A DNA stretch of 6,038 bases from an uncultured Collinsella sp. (GTDB lineage Bacteria > Actinomycetota > Coriobacteriia > Coriobacteriales > Coriobacteriaceae): the NCBI GenBank assembly GCA_937958315.1, contig CALFGH010000093.1, forward strand, positions 1-6,038, given 5' to 3'. Both the position numbers and the translations under genes were made by a program. Of this stretch, positions 1 through 5,483 are shown one piece after another; within the stretch, counting starts at the first letter, position 1; each line of letters begins with the position of its first letter. Under the pieces are notes generated by a model, which saw only the letters and a list, made by a program, of their open reading frames with translations, was not told where the DNA came from and ran no database searches.

Positions 1-5
1 GGAAA

Positions 6-37
6 CTTCGCGAAGCCCAGTTCCCGAGGGAAAGGCT
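6..37. repeat. Two nested palindromes upstream of purE
   Basis: A perfect 10-bp palindrome, CTTCGCGAAG, lies at 6-15. It is followed by TTCCC-GA-GGGAA at 21-32, which is enclosed by AGCC (14-17) and GGCT (34-37). As RNA the second part could form a bulged hairpin. No T-run follows, so it is not a convincing intrinsic terminator. It may be the tail of an upstream transcription unit or part of a regulatory region. I do not recognise it as any riboswitch or RNA gene. The symmetry is seen directly; any role is unknown. Confidence 0.4.
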
Positions 38-51
38 CAGCCGCCACCACA

Positions 52-80
52 CAGACCGCAGGGACGGGAGAAGCTATACT
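52..80 (+). promoter_or_regulatory. Probable purE promoter
   Basis: TATACT at 75-80 matches the sigma-70/SigA -10 consensus at five of six positions. Seventeen bases upstream, CAGACC (52-57) matches TTGACA only in its central GAC, so the -35 is weak. Transcription would start near 87, giving a leader of about 57 nt before the purE start. The leader contains the palindrome GCGGATCCGC (101-110). The promoter is inferred from motif and position only. Confidence 0.45.
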
Positions 81-92
81 ACTCTCAGTAGT
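78..92. promoter_or_regulatory. Inverted repeat over the purE start site, candidate operator
   Basis: The perfect 6-bp inverted repeat ACTACT-CTC-AGTAGT begins inside the proposed -10 box (75-80) and runs over the expected transcription start near 87. A protein dimer bound here would block the promoter, so an operator role is plausible. It does not resemble the PurR box of Bacillus as I remember it. The repeat is seen; the function is inferred. Confidence 0.35.
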
Positions 93-128
93 TAAGGGTC
101 GCGGATCCGCCGCGTCGCCGCTCTCAAC

Positions 129-135
129 AGGAGGT
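129..135 (+). promoter_or_regulatory. Ribosome binding site of purE
   Basis: AGGAGGT is a full Shine-Dalgarno sequence. It ends 8 bases before the ATG at 144 but only 2 bases before the TTG at 138, so ATG 144 is the better start. Confidence 0.8.
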
Positions 136-143
136 CTTTGTTT

Positions 144-608
144 ATGGCAGATCAAAAGCCGGTTGTCGGGATCATCATGGGTTCCAAGTCCGATCTGGGC
201 GTTATGGAAGGCTGCACCGCCGAGCTCGAGGCGCTTGGTGTGCCCTATGAGCTCGTCATTGCGAGCGCACACCGCACGCCGGCAAAGGTCCACGAGTGGG
301 CCTCGACTGCTGCCGATCGCGGTATCAAAGTAATTATCGCTGCCGCCGGCAAGGCCGCTCACTTGGGTGGTGTCGTGGCTGCCTTTACGCCGCTGCCGGT
401 TATCGGTGTGCCTATGAAGACGAGTGACCTGGGCGGTATGGATTCGCTGCTGTCGATGGTGCAGATGCCTTCGGGCGTGCCCGTGGCCTGCGTTGCCATC
501 AACGGCGCCAAGAACGCCGCCATCTATGCCACGCAGATTCTGGGTGCTTGCGACCCCGAGTACCGCAAGGTTATCGAGAAGATGAAGCAGGAGATGGCCG
601 ACGCCTAA
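144..608 (+). CDS. purE: N5-carboxyaminoimidazole ribonucleotide mutase, class I PurE
   Basis: PurE interconverts N5-CAIR and CAIR in de novo purine synthesis, in the cytoplasm, normally as an octamer and after PurK. The 154-residue product is the usual family length. Visible motifs are the phosphate-binding GSKSD at residues 13-17, SAHRTP at 41-46 with the catalytic His, and AGKAAHLGG at 68-76, followed by the conserved stretch around DSLLSMVQMPSG (100-111). SAHRTP rather than a Lys version points to class I, which uses N5-CAIR, not class II, which uses CO2 and AIR directly. LGG replaces the LPG of E. coli; I recall the same variant in clostridial homologues, so I do not treat it as a defect. 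No purK is visible. The sortase gene begins 36 bases after the stop with its own ribosome site, so co-transcription is likely. Confidence 0.96.
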   Translation: MADQKPVVGIIMGSKSDLGVMEGCTAELEALGVPYELVIASAHRTPAKVHEWASTAADRGIKVIIAAAGKAAHLGGVVAAFTPLPVIGVPMKTSDLGGMDSLLSMVQMPSGVPVACVAINGAKNAAIYATQILGACDPEYRKVIEKMKQEMADA

Positions 609-644
609 GCGACTTGCCGTTCCGCTGTAATCATAGGGAGAGTC

Positions 645-1649
645 ATGTCCGACTATCAGGGAAAACGTTTTTCGGCTTCTCAGATCCCCGATCCATCCAA
701 GGCGGGATCGGCCCGCTCCATGCAGCAGGGTCGGGCATCCTCTCCTCAGCAGGCTCGTGCACCGCGCCCCGTAACGCCGACGTCCCATCGCCGTCAGGAT
801 ACACCGGCTGCGTATCGCCCCTCGTCATATGGCACGGCAAAGAAGCGGGCCCGGTCGACGAGGCAACCGAGTGGCGCTCCGTCCAGCTACACCGAGCCGC
901 CGCGTAAGAAGCGCCGCTCCATCATCCCCATCCTACTCATCATCGTGGGCATCGGTCTGATTGTCGCCGCCGCCGCCATCTTTATCAATGCTCAGATTGG
1001 CTATAAGCAGGCGAGCGATTCGTACCAGAAAATCGAGAAGCAATATGTAAGCGATAAGGACGCCAGCGGCGTGCCGATTATCGACTTCGATGCGCTTGCT
1101 CAGACAAACCCCGAGATTGTGGGTTGGATTTACGTGCCGGGAACCAACATCAACTATCCCGTGGTGCAGACCAACAACAACTCCAAATACCTCAACACGC
1201 TGTTCGACGGTACGGCCAATGCGTCCGGGGCCATTTTTCTGGATAGCGATGACACCGCGCCGGGAATGGTTGACCAGCAGACCACGATCTACGGCCACCA
1301 CATGAATGACGGGTCGATGTTCAACGTGATTTCGGACACCACCGACCAAGCGACATTCGATAGCATCGAGTACGTGTATTACATCACGCGCGATGCAACG
1401 TATAAGCTGCGACCGCTGGCGACCAAGGTCGTCGAGGATACGTATGCCAAGGCGCGCACGCCTAATTTTGAGGGTGACGACGGGCTCAAGAACTACCTGT
1501 CCGAGATGCTCGACGGTGCTTCGGCAGTGGCGAGTGATGCAGGCGATCGCGCTGCTTCGGCAACCAAGGTCGTGACGCTCGTGACCTGTCGCTCGCTGTC
1601 ATTTAGCAATACGCGCGCCGTCATGGTGCTCACGCCGGTCGAGGAATAA
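645..1649 (+). CDS. srtB: Class B sortase, membrane-anchored
   Basis: Sortases are cysteine transpeptidases that cut a C-terminal sorting signal and attach the surface protein to peptidoglycan, or link pilin subunits. The 334-residue product has a Ser/Pro/Arg-rich, low-complexity N-terminal tail (1-91) ending in a basic PRKKRR patch, one membrane helix (about 93-117), then the extracellular catalytic domain. Class B hallmarks are NPEIVGWIYVPGTNINYPVV (155-174), GAIFLD (195-200), the catalytic His in IYGHHM (H218), the catalytic Cys in TLVTC (C315) and Arg324, so the triad looks intact. The tail is long for a sortase. The start at 645 follows GGGAGAG (636-642). No sorting-signal substrate (LPxTG- or NPxTN-like) is encoded in the window, so the target is unknown. 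It sits between purE and a MoaE-like gene on the same strand and is probably co-transcribed with both. Class B is fairly sure; haem-related versus pilus-related function cannot be decided here. Confidence 0.9.
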   Translation: MSDYQGKRFSASQIPDPSKAGSARSMQQGRASSPQQARAPRPVTPTSHRRQDTPAAYRPSSYGTAKKRARSTRQPSGAPSSYTEPPRKKRRSIIPILLIIVGIGLIVAAAAIFINAQIGYKQASDSYQKIEKQYVSDKDASGVPIIDFDALAQTNPEIVGWIYVPGTNINYPVVQTNNNSKYLNTLFDGTANASGAIFLDSDDTAPGMVDQQTTIYGHHMNDGSMFNVISDTTDQATFDSIEYVYYITRDATYKLRPLATKVVEDTYAKARTPNFEGDDGLKNYLSEMLDGASAVASDAGDRAASATKVVTLVTCRSLSFSNTRAVMVLTPVEE

Positions 1650-1690
1650 AGTGTCCGGGCCCCGTCCCAAAAAGACTACCCTGGAAATCA

Positions 1691-1697
1691 AAAGGAG
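1691..1697 (+). promoter_or_regulatory. Ribosome binding site choosing the second ATG
   Basis: AAAGGAG is a good Shine-Dalgarno sequence. Two adjacent in-frame ATGs follow at 1700 and 1703. The spacer is 2 bases to the first and 5 bases to the second, which favours 1703. Confidence 0.65.
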
Positions 1698-1702
1698 AAA
1701 TG

Positions 1703-2119
1703 ATGCTTGAAAGTGGCAAATCGATGCCTTCGGTTGATGCTTGGCTGCGCGAAGCCAAGGCCGATGTTTCGGCGGCTGATTGTGGGATGTACCTGACACA
1801 CAACGGCGTGGTGCGTGCGACGCCTAAGTCCGAGGTGCGTGGGGTCGAGACAGATGGTGTGGCGCCTGGACATAAGGTGGGCGGCATGGTGTTCGGCTTC
1901 GATGCCGATAAGGTGCAGGCCGCTATCGAGGCGACGCGCACGATGCCGGGTATCGGCTATGTGCGTGTGTGGCTGGCGAGTGGCGAGCTTACCGTGGGCG
2001 ACGACATCATGCTCGTGCTCATTGGCGGGGACATTCGTCCGCACGTGGTCGATGCCCTGCAGTCGCTTGTCGGCACCATCAAGAATGAATGCGTGAACGA
2101 GGTAGAGCGCGAGGCATAG
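1703..2119 (+). CDS. MoaE-like protein (molybdopterin synthase large-subunit fold), active site degenerate
   Basis: The 138-residue product resembles MoaE, the catalytic subunit of molybdopterin synthase, which moves sulfur from the MoaD C-terminus to cyclic pyranopterin monophosphate. The match is best in the C-terminal half: IGYVRVWLASGELTVGDDIMLVLIGG (84-109) parallels the MoaE stretch around GRVTVIHRIGELWPGDEIVFV, and the helix after it (RPHVVDALQSLVGTIK, 112-127) parallels the dimer/active-site helix. CGMYLTHNGVVR (27-38) fits the first strand and turn. K127 aligns with the first conserved lysine of MoaE, but the following P-F/I-W-K-(K/R)-E segment is replaced by NECVNEVE, so the second lysine and the Trp are absent, and the usual HR pair appears as IR (111-112). 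No moaD, moaA, moaC or mogA lies nearby. It may be a diverged MoaE, or a paralogue with another role. It lies 53 bases after the sortase and before a strong hairpin, so it is probably the last gene of the purE unit. Residue alignment was done by eye from memory. Confidence 0.7.
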   Translation: MLESGKSMPSVDAWLREAKADVSAADCGMYLTHNGVVRATPKSEVRGVETDGVAPGHKVGGMVFGFDADKVQAAIEATRTMPGIGYVRVWLASGELTVGDDIMLVLIGGDIRPHVVDALQSLVGTIKNECVNEVEREA

Positions 2120-2153
2120 GGCTTTGCGATCGATTCGAGCCCATCTGTAGCAA

Positions 2154-2191
2154 GAGCCCGCTGGCAGTTAGATTGAACTGCCAGCGGGCTT
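2154..2191. terminator. Strong hairpin, probable bidirectional terminator
   Basis: Fifteen perfectly paired bases, AGCCCGCTGGCAGTT (2155-2169) and AACTGCCAGCGGGCT (2176-2190), flank a 6-base loop, with one more G-U pair possible (2154/2191). It sits between the stops of the rightward MoaE-like gene (2119) and the leftward membrane protein (2229), where a shared terminator is expected. Flanking T-tracts are poor on both sides (TTACTTG to the right, TCTTGCT on the reverse strand), so efficiency rests on the stem. Apart from this hairpin the 109-base gap holds only AGCGC-CA-GCGCT (2219-2230), which overlaps the permease stop codon. Confidence 0.8.
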
Positions 2192-2228
2192 ACTTGTCCG
2201 TTGGAACCGACTTGCAGCAGCGCCAGCG

Positions 2229-3458
2229 CTATACGCGTGTGGCGTCCTTGGGGCTCATGGTCATGCTCTGGAAGCGGTTTTCCATAAAGTCATTATCGAA
2301 GTACTTGCCGTAGAACTGCGCAACGGGAATATCCGGTTCCGTGCCGTTGACGCGCTGATACCAATAATCGAGCGACTGCAGCGTCATAACGCCATCGACC
2401 AGCATAATGATGGTGAAGATGACGGTAGCCGAGTAGCGGCTCTTCCACGGAATCATGTTGATGAGCTTGAGCAGCCTCGGCAGCAGCAGCTTGATCCAGA
2501 TGAGGCCACCCAGGCCCCACAGACAGGCGAAGCCCGTGCAGGTGCGTCCGCCCGTGAGGACCACGAGCGGGTCGGGCATACCGAACAGCGTTATGTGCGA
2601 GTAGCTCCACGAGACCACGCCAAACGCGGTCTGCATAAACCAGCCCACGAACACCTCAAAGCTGGCGCCGAGCAGGGCGCTCACCAGGAAAATGATGATG
2701 GGGTTCTTTTTATAGAAGCGGTTGAGCACCATGGTCATGAGCACGGCACCAAAGCCGTAGATGGGGCTGAAGGGGCCAAACAGCATACCGGCGCGGTCCT
2801 GGTAGACACCCGGATCGTTGACGGTCATATGCCAGATATCCTCCAGGACCAGGCCGAGCACGCAGCAGACAAAGAATACCCAGAACAGGTTGAAGTAGTT
2901 GAGCTTGATGTAGCCCTCGCCGGTTTCATCGCGCCCGAGCATGCCCTCGGCGGCGGCGTCGCGGTCGAGCATCTCCTGCAGGCGGCGCTGCAGCTCGCGC
3001 TCCTGGCGCAGTGTGGGGTCGACGGTGGCCGAAAGCGCGACGAGGATGCCGAGCTGGATGGCAGGGCGCAGCAAGAAGGGCCCGATGCCCTGGAGCATCA
3101 CGTCAACCAAAAGCTCGACGACGGTAAACGCGATAAGGATATAGGACAGACGGGCGGCATTGCGGCGCTGGTTCTTGATGAGGTCCAGGCCAAAGATGAT
3201 CAAGATGACGGCACTGGCAGCCGAGAGCATGATGCCGGCGACAATCAGTCCGACCGCGACGAGCGTGTTGTCGCCGAGCTTGGCGGCGGCGTTGCCGTTG
3301 ATGAGTGCGGTGATGACCTGCCACATAAAGGCGCCGACCGACGGGAGCGTGCCCACGCCGGACAGGATGCACAGGACGGCGTATACCTTAATGATGAGGG
3401 GGATCTTCTTGACCTCCGTGGCGCTGGGGACGCTGGGGTCGAGTTCGTTTCGATCCAT
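2229..3458 (-). CDS. Multi-pass membrane protein, putative ABC-transporter type IV (CmpB-like) family
   Basis: The 409-residue product is an integral membrane protein. An N-terminal part with about four hydrophobic segments (roughly 20-45, 65-93, 104-122, 125-145) is followed by a charged cytoplasmic-type linker with a possible short coiled coil (149-183, rich in Arg, Glu, Gln). The C-terminal domain (about 187-365) carries the family signature as I remember it: YFNLFWVFFVCCVLGLVLE (188-206), GMLFGPFSPIYGFGA (224-238), SFEVFVGWF (266-274) and a Trp-rich segment before more helices. This matches the 'putative ABC-transporter type IV' domain family (PF06541). The family name is historical: no ATPase is encoded here and transport is unproven. 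The start at 3458 is chosen because GAGAAAGG (3465-3472, reverse strand) lies 6 bases upstream; the open frame extends to 3635, but that part is compositionally non-coding and lacks a ribosome site. It is transcribed away from purF and ends at the hairpin shared with the MoaE-like gene. No substrate can be named. Confidence 0.8.
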   Translation of the reverse strand: MDRNELDPSVPSATEVKKIPLIIKVYAVLCILSGVGTLPSVGAFMWQVITALINGNAAAKLGDNTLVAVGLIVAGIMLSAASAVILIIFGLDLIKNQRRNAARLSYILIAFTVVELLVDVMLQGIGPFLLRPAIQLGILVALSATVDPTLRQERELQRRLQEMLDRDAAAEGMLGRDETGEGYIKLNYFNLFWVFFVCCVLGLVLEDIWHMTVNDPGVYQDRAGMLFGPFSPIYGFGAVLMTMVLNRFYKKNPIIIFLVSALLGASFEVFVGWFMQTAFGVVSWSYSHITLFGMPDPLVVLTGGRTCTGFACLWGLGGLIWIKLLLPRLLKLINMIPWKSRYSATVIFTIIMLVDGVMTLQSLDYWYQRVNGTEPDIPVAQFYGKYFDNDFMENRFQSMTMSPKDATRV

Positions 3459-3480
3459 ACATAACCTTTCTCGTTTTGCT

Positions 3481-3530
3481 GCAGGTACAAGGATACGCCG
3501 CCGACCTGCCAAAAGACAGGACGAACGTCC
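3481..3530 (-). other. Possible structured leader of the membrane-protein mRNA
   Basis: GCAGGT (3481-3486) can pair with ACCTGC (3504-3509) across a 17-base loop, and GGACG (3519-3523) with CGTCC (3526-3530) around a two-base centre. If transcription begins at the reverse TATAAT box (start near 3634), both lie in a leader of about 175 nt, the nearer one about 22 bases before the start codon. The pairings are seen; that they form or regulate is inference. Confidence 0.3.
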
Positions 3531-3612
3531 CAATTGCAACAATGTAAGTCCTAACGGCGGGCGAAGCGTGGCGTAGTGAGGGTCGGCGTGGCACCGCCAC
3601 CCACGTCGTGAA

Positions 3613-3630
3613 GCCAAATAAATGTTTGGC
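3613..3630. promoter_or_regulatory. Inverted repeat GCCAAA-N6-TTTGGC, candidate operator
   Basis: A perfect 6-bp inverted repeat with a 6-base AT-rich spacer. Relative to the reverse-strand -10 box at 3641-3646 it spans about +4 to +21 of the membrane-protein transcript, a typical place for a repressor site. It could also act as a small 5' hairpin. The regulator is unknown. Confidence 0.35.
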
Positions 3631-3640
3631 AGCAAAACGG

Positions 3641-3646
3641 ATTATA
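3641..3646 (-). promoter_or_regulatory. Reverse -10 box, membrane-protein promoter
   Basis: The reverse strand reads TATAAT, a perfect -10 hexamer. The expected -35 place (3664-3669) reads CTTTTT, a poor match. The start would be near 3634 and the 5' leader about 175 nt, long for a simple gene. A promoter nearer the gene cannot be excluded, but I see only weak candidates there. Confidence 0.45.
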
Positions 3647-3705
3647 AGCTCGGTGGGCTTTTAAAAAGCGCTGCTCATGCGCGGGAGTGCTTGTCTTACC
3701 GTGCG

Positions 3706-3711
3706 TATAAT
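3706..3711 (+). promoter_or_regulatory. purF promoter -10 box
   Basis: TATAAT is a perfect -10 hexamer 42 bases before the purF ATG at 3753. No good TTGACA lies 16-18 bases upstream (the region reads GCGGGAGT), and TTGTCT at 3691 is too close. The lack of a -35 suggests an activator-dependent or intrinsically modest promoter. The start is expected near 3718. Confidence 0.6.
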
Positions 3712-3741
3712 AGGGCGGGTAACGCCAAATAACGAGGCTCT

Positions 3742-3747
3742 GAGGGG
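3742..3747 (+). promoter_or_regulatory. Ribosome binding site of purF, first start
   Basis: GAGGGG lies 5 bases before the ATG at 3753 and supports that start. A second candidate, AGGTGA (3796-3801), lies 5 bases before the in-frame ATG at 3807, so the choice of start is not settled by spacing alone. Confidence 0.6.
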
Positions 3748-3752
3748 ATGCC

Positions 3753-5423
3753 ATGTCTCAAGAAACCATCCGCGCGGCCGAGCGTGCCACGGGACAGGTG
3801 ACGACCATGTCGACGTATGATCCGGACTCCGACCAGCTGCATGAGGAATGCGGCATCTTTGGTGTGTGGGCACCCGATCGCGATGTGGCTCGGCTGACGT
3901 ACTTTGGTCTGCGCGCGTTGCAGCATCGCGGCCAGGAATCGGCGGGAATCGCCGTGGGCGATGGTGGCACGGTTATGGTTCGTAAAGACCTGGGACTGCT
4001 CGATCGCGTGTTCTCCAACGCCGACCTGTCGACGCTCTCCGGCCAGCTGGCCGTGGGCCACGTGCGCTATGGCACTGCCGGCGCCAAGAGTTGGGAAGCC
4101 TCGCAGCCGCATCTTTCTACCATCAACAGCGTCATCATCGCACTTGCTCACAACGGCACTCTGGTCAACACCGACGAGCTGCGCCGTCAGCTGATCGAGC
4201 TGGGCGTGCCGTTCCTCTCCAATTCGGATTCCGAGGTCGCGACCAAGCTTATCGGCTACTTCACCCAGCGTACGGGCCACCTGCGCGAGGGCATTCGCAA
4301 GACCATGGAGCTCGTGCGCGGCGGTTACGCCATGACACTCATCAACGAGCAGGCGCTCTACGCCTTCCGCGACCCGCATGGCATTCGCCCGCTGGTGCTG
4401 GGCAAGCTCGTGGACGAGGGCCTGGACCAGGCCGATGCCGCTTCTGTTTCGCAGCTGCCCTCGCAAGACGGTGCCTCGACGGTCGACTCCGCCGTCCATG
4501 TCACGCGCGCCGGCGGCTGGGTCGTTGCTTCCGAGACGTGTGCACTCGATATCGTGGGCGCCGAGTATGTTCGTGATGTCCGCCCCGGCGAGATCTTGCG
4601 CATCAGCGCCGAGGGCCTGGTGTCCGAGCAGGGCGTGCCCGCAGCTGAAGAACCGGCCAACTGCATCTTTGAGCAGGTCTACTTTGCCCGCCCCGACTCC
4701 ATCATGAACGGCAAGAGCGTCTACGCCTGCCGTTACGACATGGGTCGCCAGCTGGCACACGAGGAGCCCGTCGAGGCCGACCTGGTCATCGGCGTGCCCG
4801 ACTCCGGCCTGCCGCCCGCGGAGGGCTATTCGCACGAGAGCGGCATTCCCTTTGGCGAGGGCCTCATCAAGAATCGCTATGTGGGCCGTACGTTTATCGA
4901 GCCCACGCAGGAGCTGCGCGCCATGGGCGTGCGCATGAAGCTCAACCCGCTGCGCGACAACATCGAGGGCAAGCGCCTGGTCGTGATCGACGACTCCATC
5001 GTACGCGGCACCACCATGGTGCAGCTCGTCAAGATGCTGCGCAATGCCGGCGCCAAGGAGATTCACATCCGCATCAACTCGCCCGAGGTCATCTGGCCGT
5101 GCTTCTACGGTATCGATACCGACGTGCAGTCGCAGCTCATCAGCGCCAACAAGACGGTCGAGGAGATCTGCGAGTATATCGGCGCCGATTCGCTGGCCTT
5201 CCTTTCGGTTGAGGGCCTGCTGAAGGTCATGCCCAAGGGCGGCTACTGCGATGCGTGCTTTACCGGCCGTTATCCCGTGGCGATTCCCGAGAGCTTTGGC
5301 CGCGACAAGTTCATGGAGGGCTTTAAGCCCCGCAACCTGGATAAGCCGCTGCACTTTGACGACGACGCCGTGGTCGAGAAATACGATGACCGCAGCTGGG
5401 AAGAGAAGCACGGCGAGGCCTAA
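3753..5423 (+). CDS. purF: Amidophosphoribosyltransferase (PurF), Fe-S type
   Basis: PurF makes 5-phosphoribosylamine from PRPP and glutamine, the committed first step of purine synthesis, in the cytoplasm. The 556-residue product has the N-terminal-nucleophile glutaminase domain: the nucleophile Cys33 in HEECGIFG, RGQESAG (59-65), HVRYGT (103-108), HNG (133-135) and DPHGIRPL. The phosphoribosyltransferase domain follows with the PRPP loop VVIDDSIVRGTT (410-421). Four cysteines, C304, C450, C499 and C502, correspond in context (PCFYGIDT, YCDACFTG) to the 4Fe-4S ligands of the Bacillus enzyme, so an oxygen-sensitive cluster is expected. Residues before Cys33 should be removed as a propeptide. 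From ATG 3753 this is 32 residues; from ATG 3807 it is 14, nearer the Bacillus length. About 34 extra residues (220-253) lie between VLGKL and GGWVVASETCALD, where most homologues run straight through. purM follows after 155 bases, probably in the same operon. Confidence 0.96.
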   Translation: MSQETIRAAERATGQVTTMSTYDPDSDQLHEECGIFGVWAPDRDVARLTYFGLRALQHRGQESAGIAVGDGGTVMVRKDLGLLDRVFSNADLSTLSGQLAVGHVRYGTAGAKSWEASQPHLSTINSVIIALAHNGTLVNTDELRRQLIELGVPFLSNSDSEVATKLIGYFTQRTGHLREGIRKTMELVRGGYAMTLINEQALYAFRDPHGIRPLVLGKLVDEGLDQADAASVSQLPSQDGASTVDSAVHVTRAGGWVVASETCALDIVGAEYVRDVRPGEILRISAEGLVSEQGVPAAEEPANCIFEQVYFARPDSIMNGKSVYACRYDMGRQLAHEEPVEADLVIGVPDSGLPPAEGYSHESGIPFGEGLIKNRYVGRTFIEPTQELRAMGVRMKLNPLRDNIEGKRLVVIDDSIVRGTTMVQLVKMLRNAGAKEIHIRINSPEVIWPCFYGIDTDVQSQLISANKTVEEICEYIGADSLAFLSVEGLLKVMPKGGYCDACFTGRYPVAIPESFGRDKFMEGFKPRNLDKPLHFDDDAVVEKYDDRSWEEKHGEA

Positions 5424-5467
5424 AACCTGCCATTTGGGGACAGGCTTATTTTGGTAGGTTTACCTGC
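5423..5467 (+). repeat. Imperfect palindrome after purF with alternative hairpins
   Basis: AAACCTGCC (5423-5431) pairs with GGTAGGTTT (5453-5461) with one G-U pair. GTAGG (5454-5458) can instead pair with CCTGC (5463-5467), and CAGG (5441-5444) can pair with either CCTG copy. The second hairpin is followed by a T-rich run (TGTTTTGTTGATT), like a weak terminator. The GGGGACAGG core flanked by TATTTTGG reminds me of dispersed palindromes near IS200-type transposases, so this may be a repeat relic rather than a regulator. Pairings are seen; the role is inferred. Confidence 0.4.
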
Positions 5468-5483
5468 TGTTTTGTTGATTGAG

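Larger units (their letters stand above)
3459..3752. other. Divergent intergenic region between the membrane-protein gene and purF
   Basis: This 294-base gene-free stretch holds two oppositely oriented -10 boxes (3641-3646 reverse, 3706-3711 forward). It also has several inverted repeats on the membrane-protein side: 3481-3509, 3519-3530, 3588-3600 (GTGGC-ACC-GCCAC) and 3613-3630. I looked for a purine or other riboswitch, a T-box and a tRNA and recognised none. Open frames crossing it have no ribosome site or family resemblance. Confidence 0.6.

Noticed and set aside
138..143. TTG at 138 as the purE start
   Set aside because: It is only 2 bases from the Shine-Dalgarno sequence. ATG at 144 has normal spacing and begins at the family-typical position.
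548..907. 119-codon forward frame bridging purE and the sortase
   Set aside because: It overlaps the ends of two firmly identified genes in another frame and has no resemblance or start signal.
2595..3464. 289-codon forward open frame opposite the membrane-protein gene
   Set aside because: It is also in register with the reverse gene. Its His/Asp/Glu/Gln-rich product is the mirror of hydrophobic codons, and the reverse reading gives clear membrane helices and a family match.
3459..3635. 59-codon N-terminal extension of the membrane protein
   Set aside because: The extension is Arg/Cys/Pro-rich with no membrane character and no ribosome site, while the ATG at 3458 has a good one.
3459..3752. 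Purine riboswitch or PurR-type box before purF
   Set aside because: I looked for the guanine/adenine aptamer core and a Bacillus-type PurR box and found neither. This is a negative by eye only.
3696..5411. 571-codon open frame on the reverse strand opposite purF
   Set aside because: It is in exact codon register with purF, so it stays open simply because purF avoids TTA, CTA and TCA codons, as expected at high GC. It has no family resemblance, and PurF on the other strand is certain.
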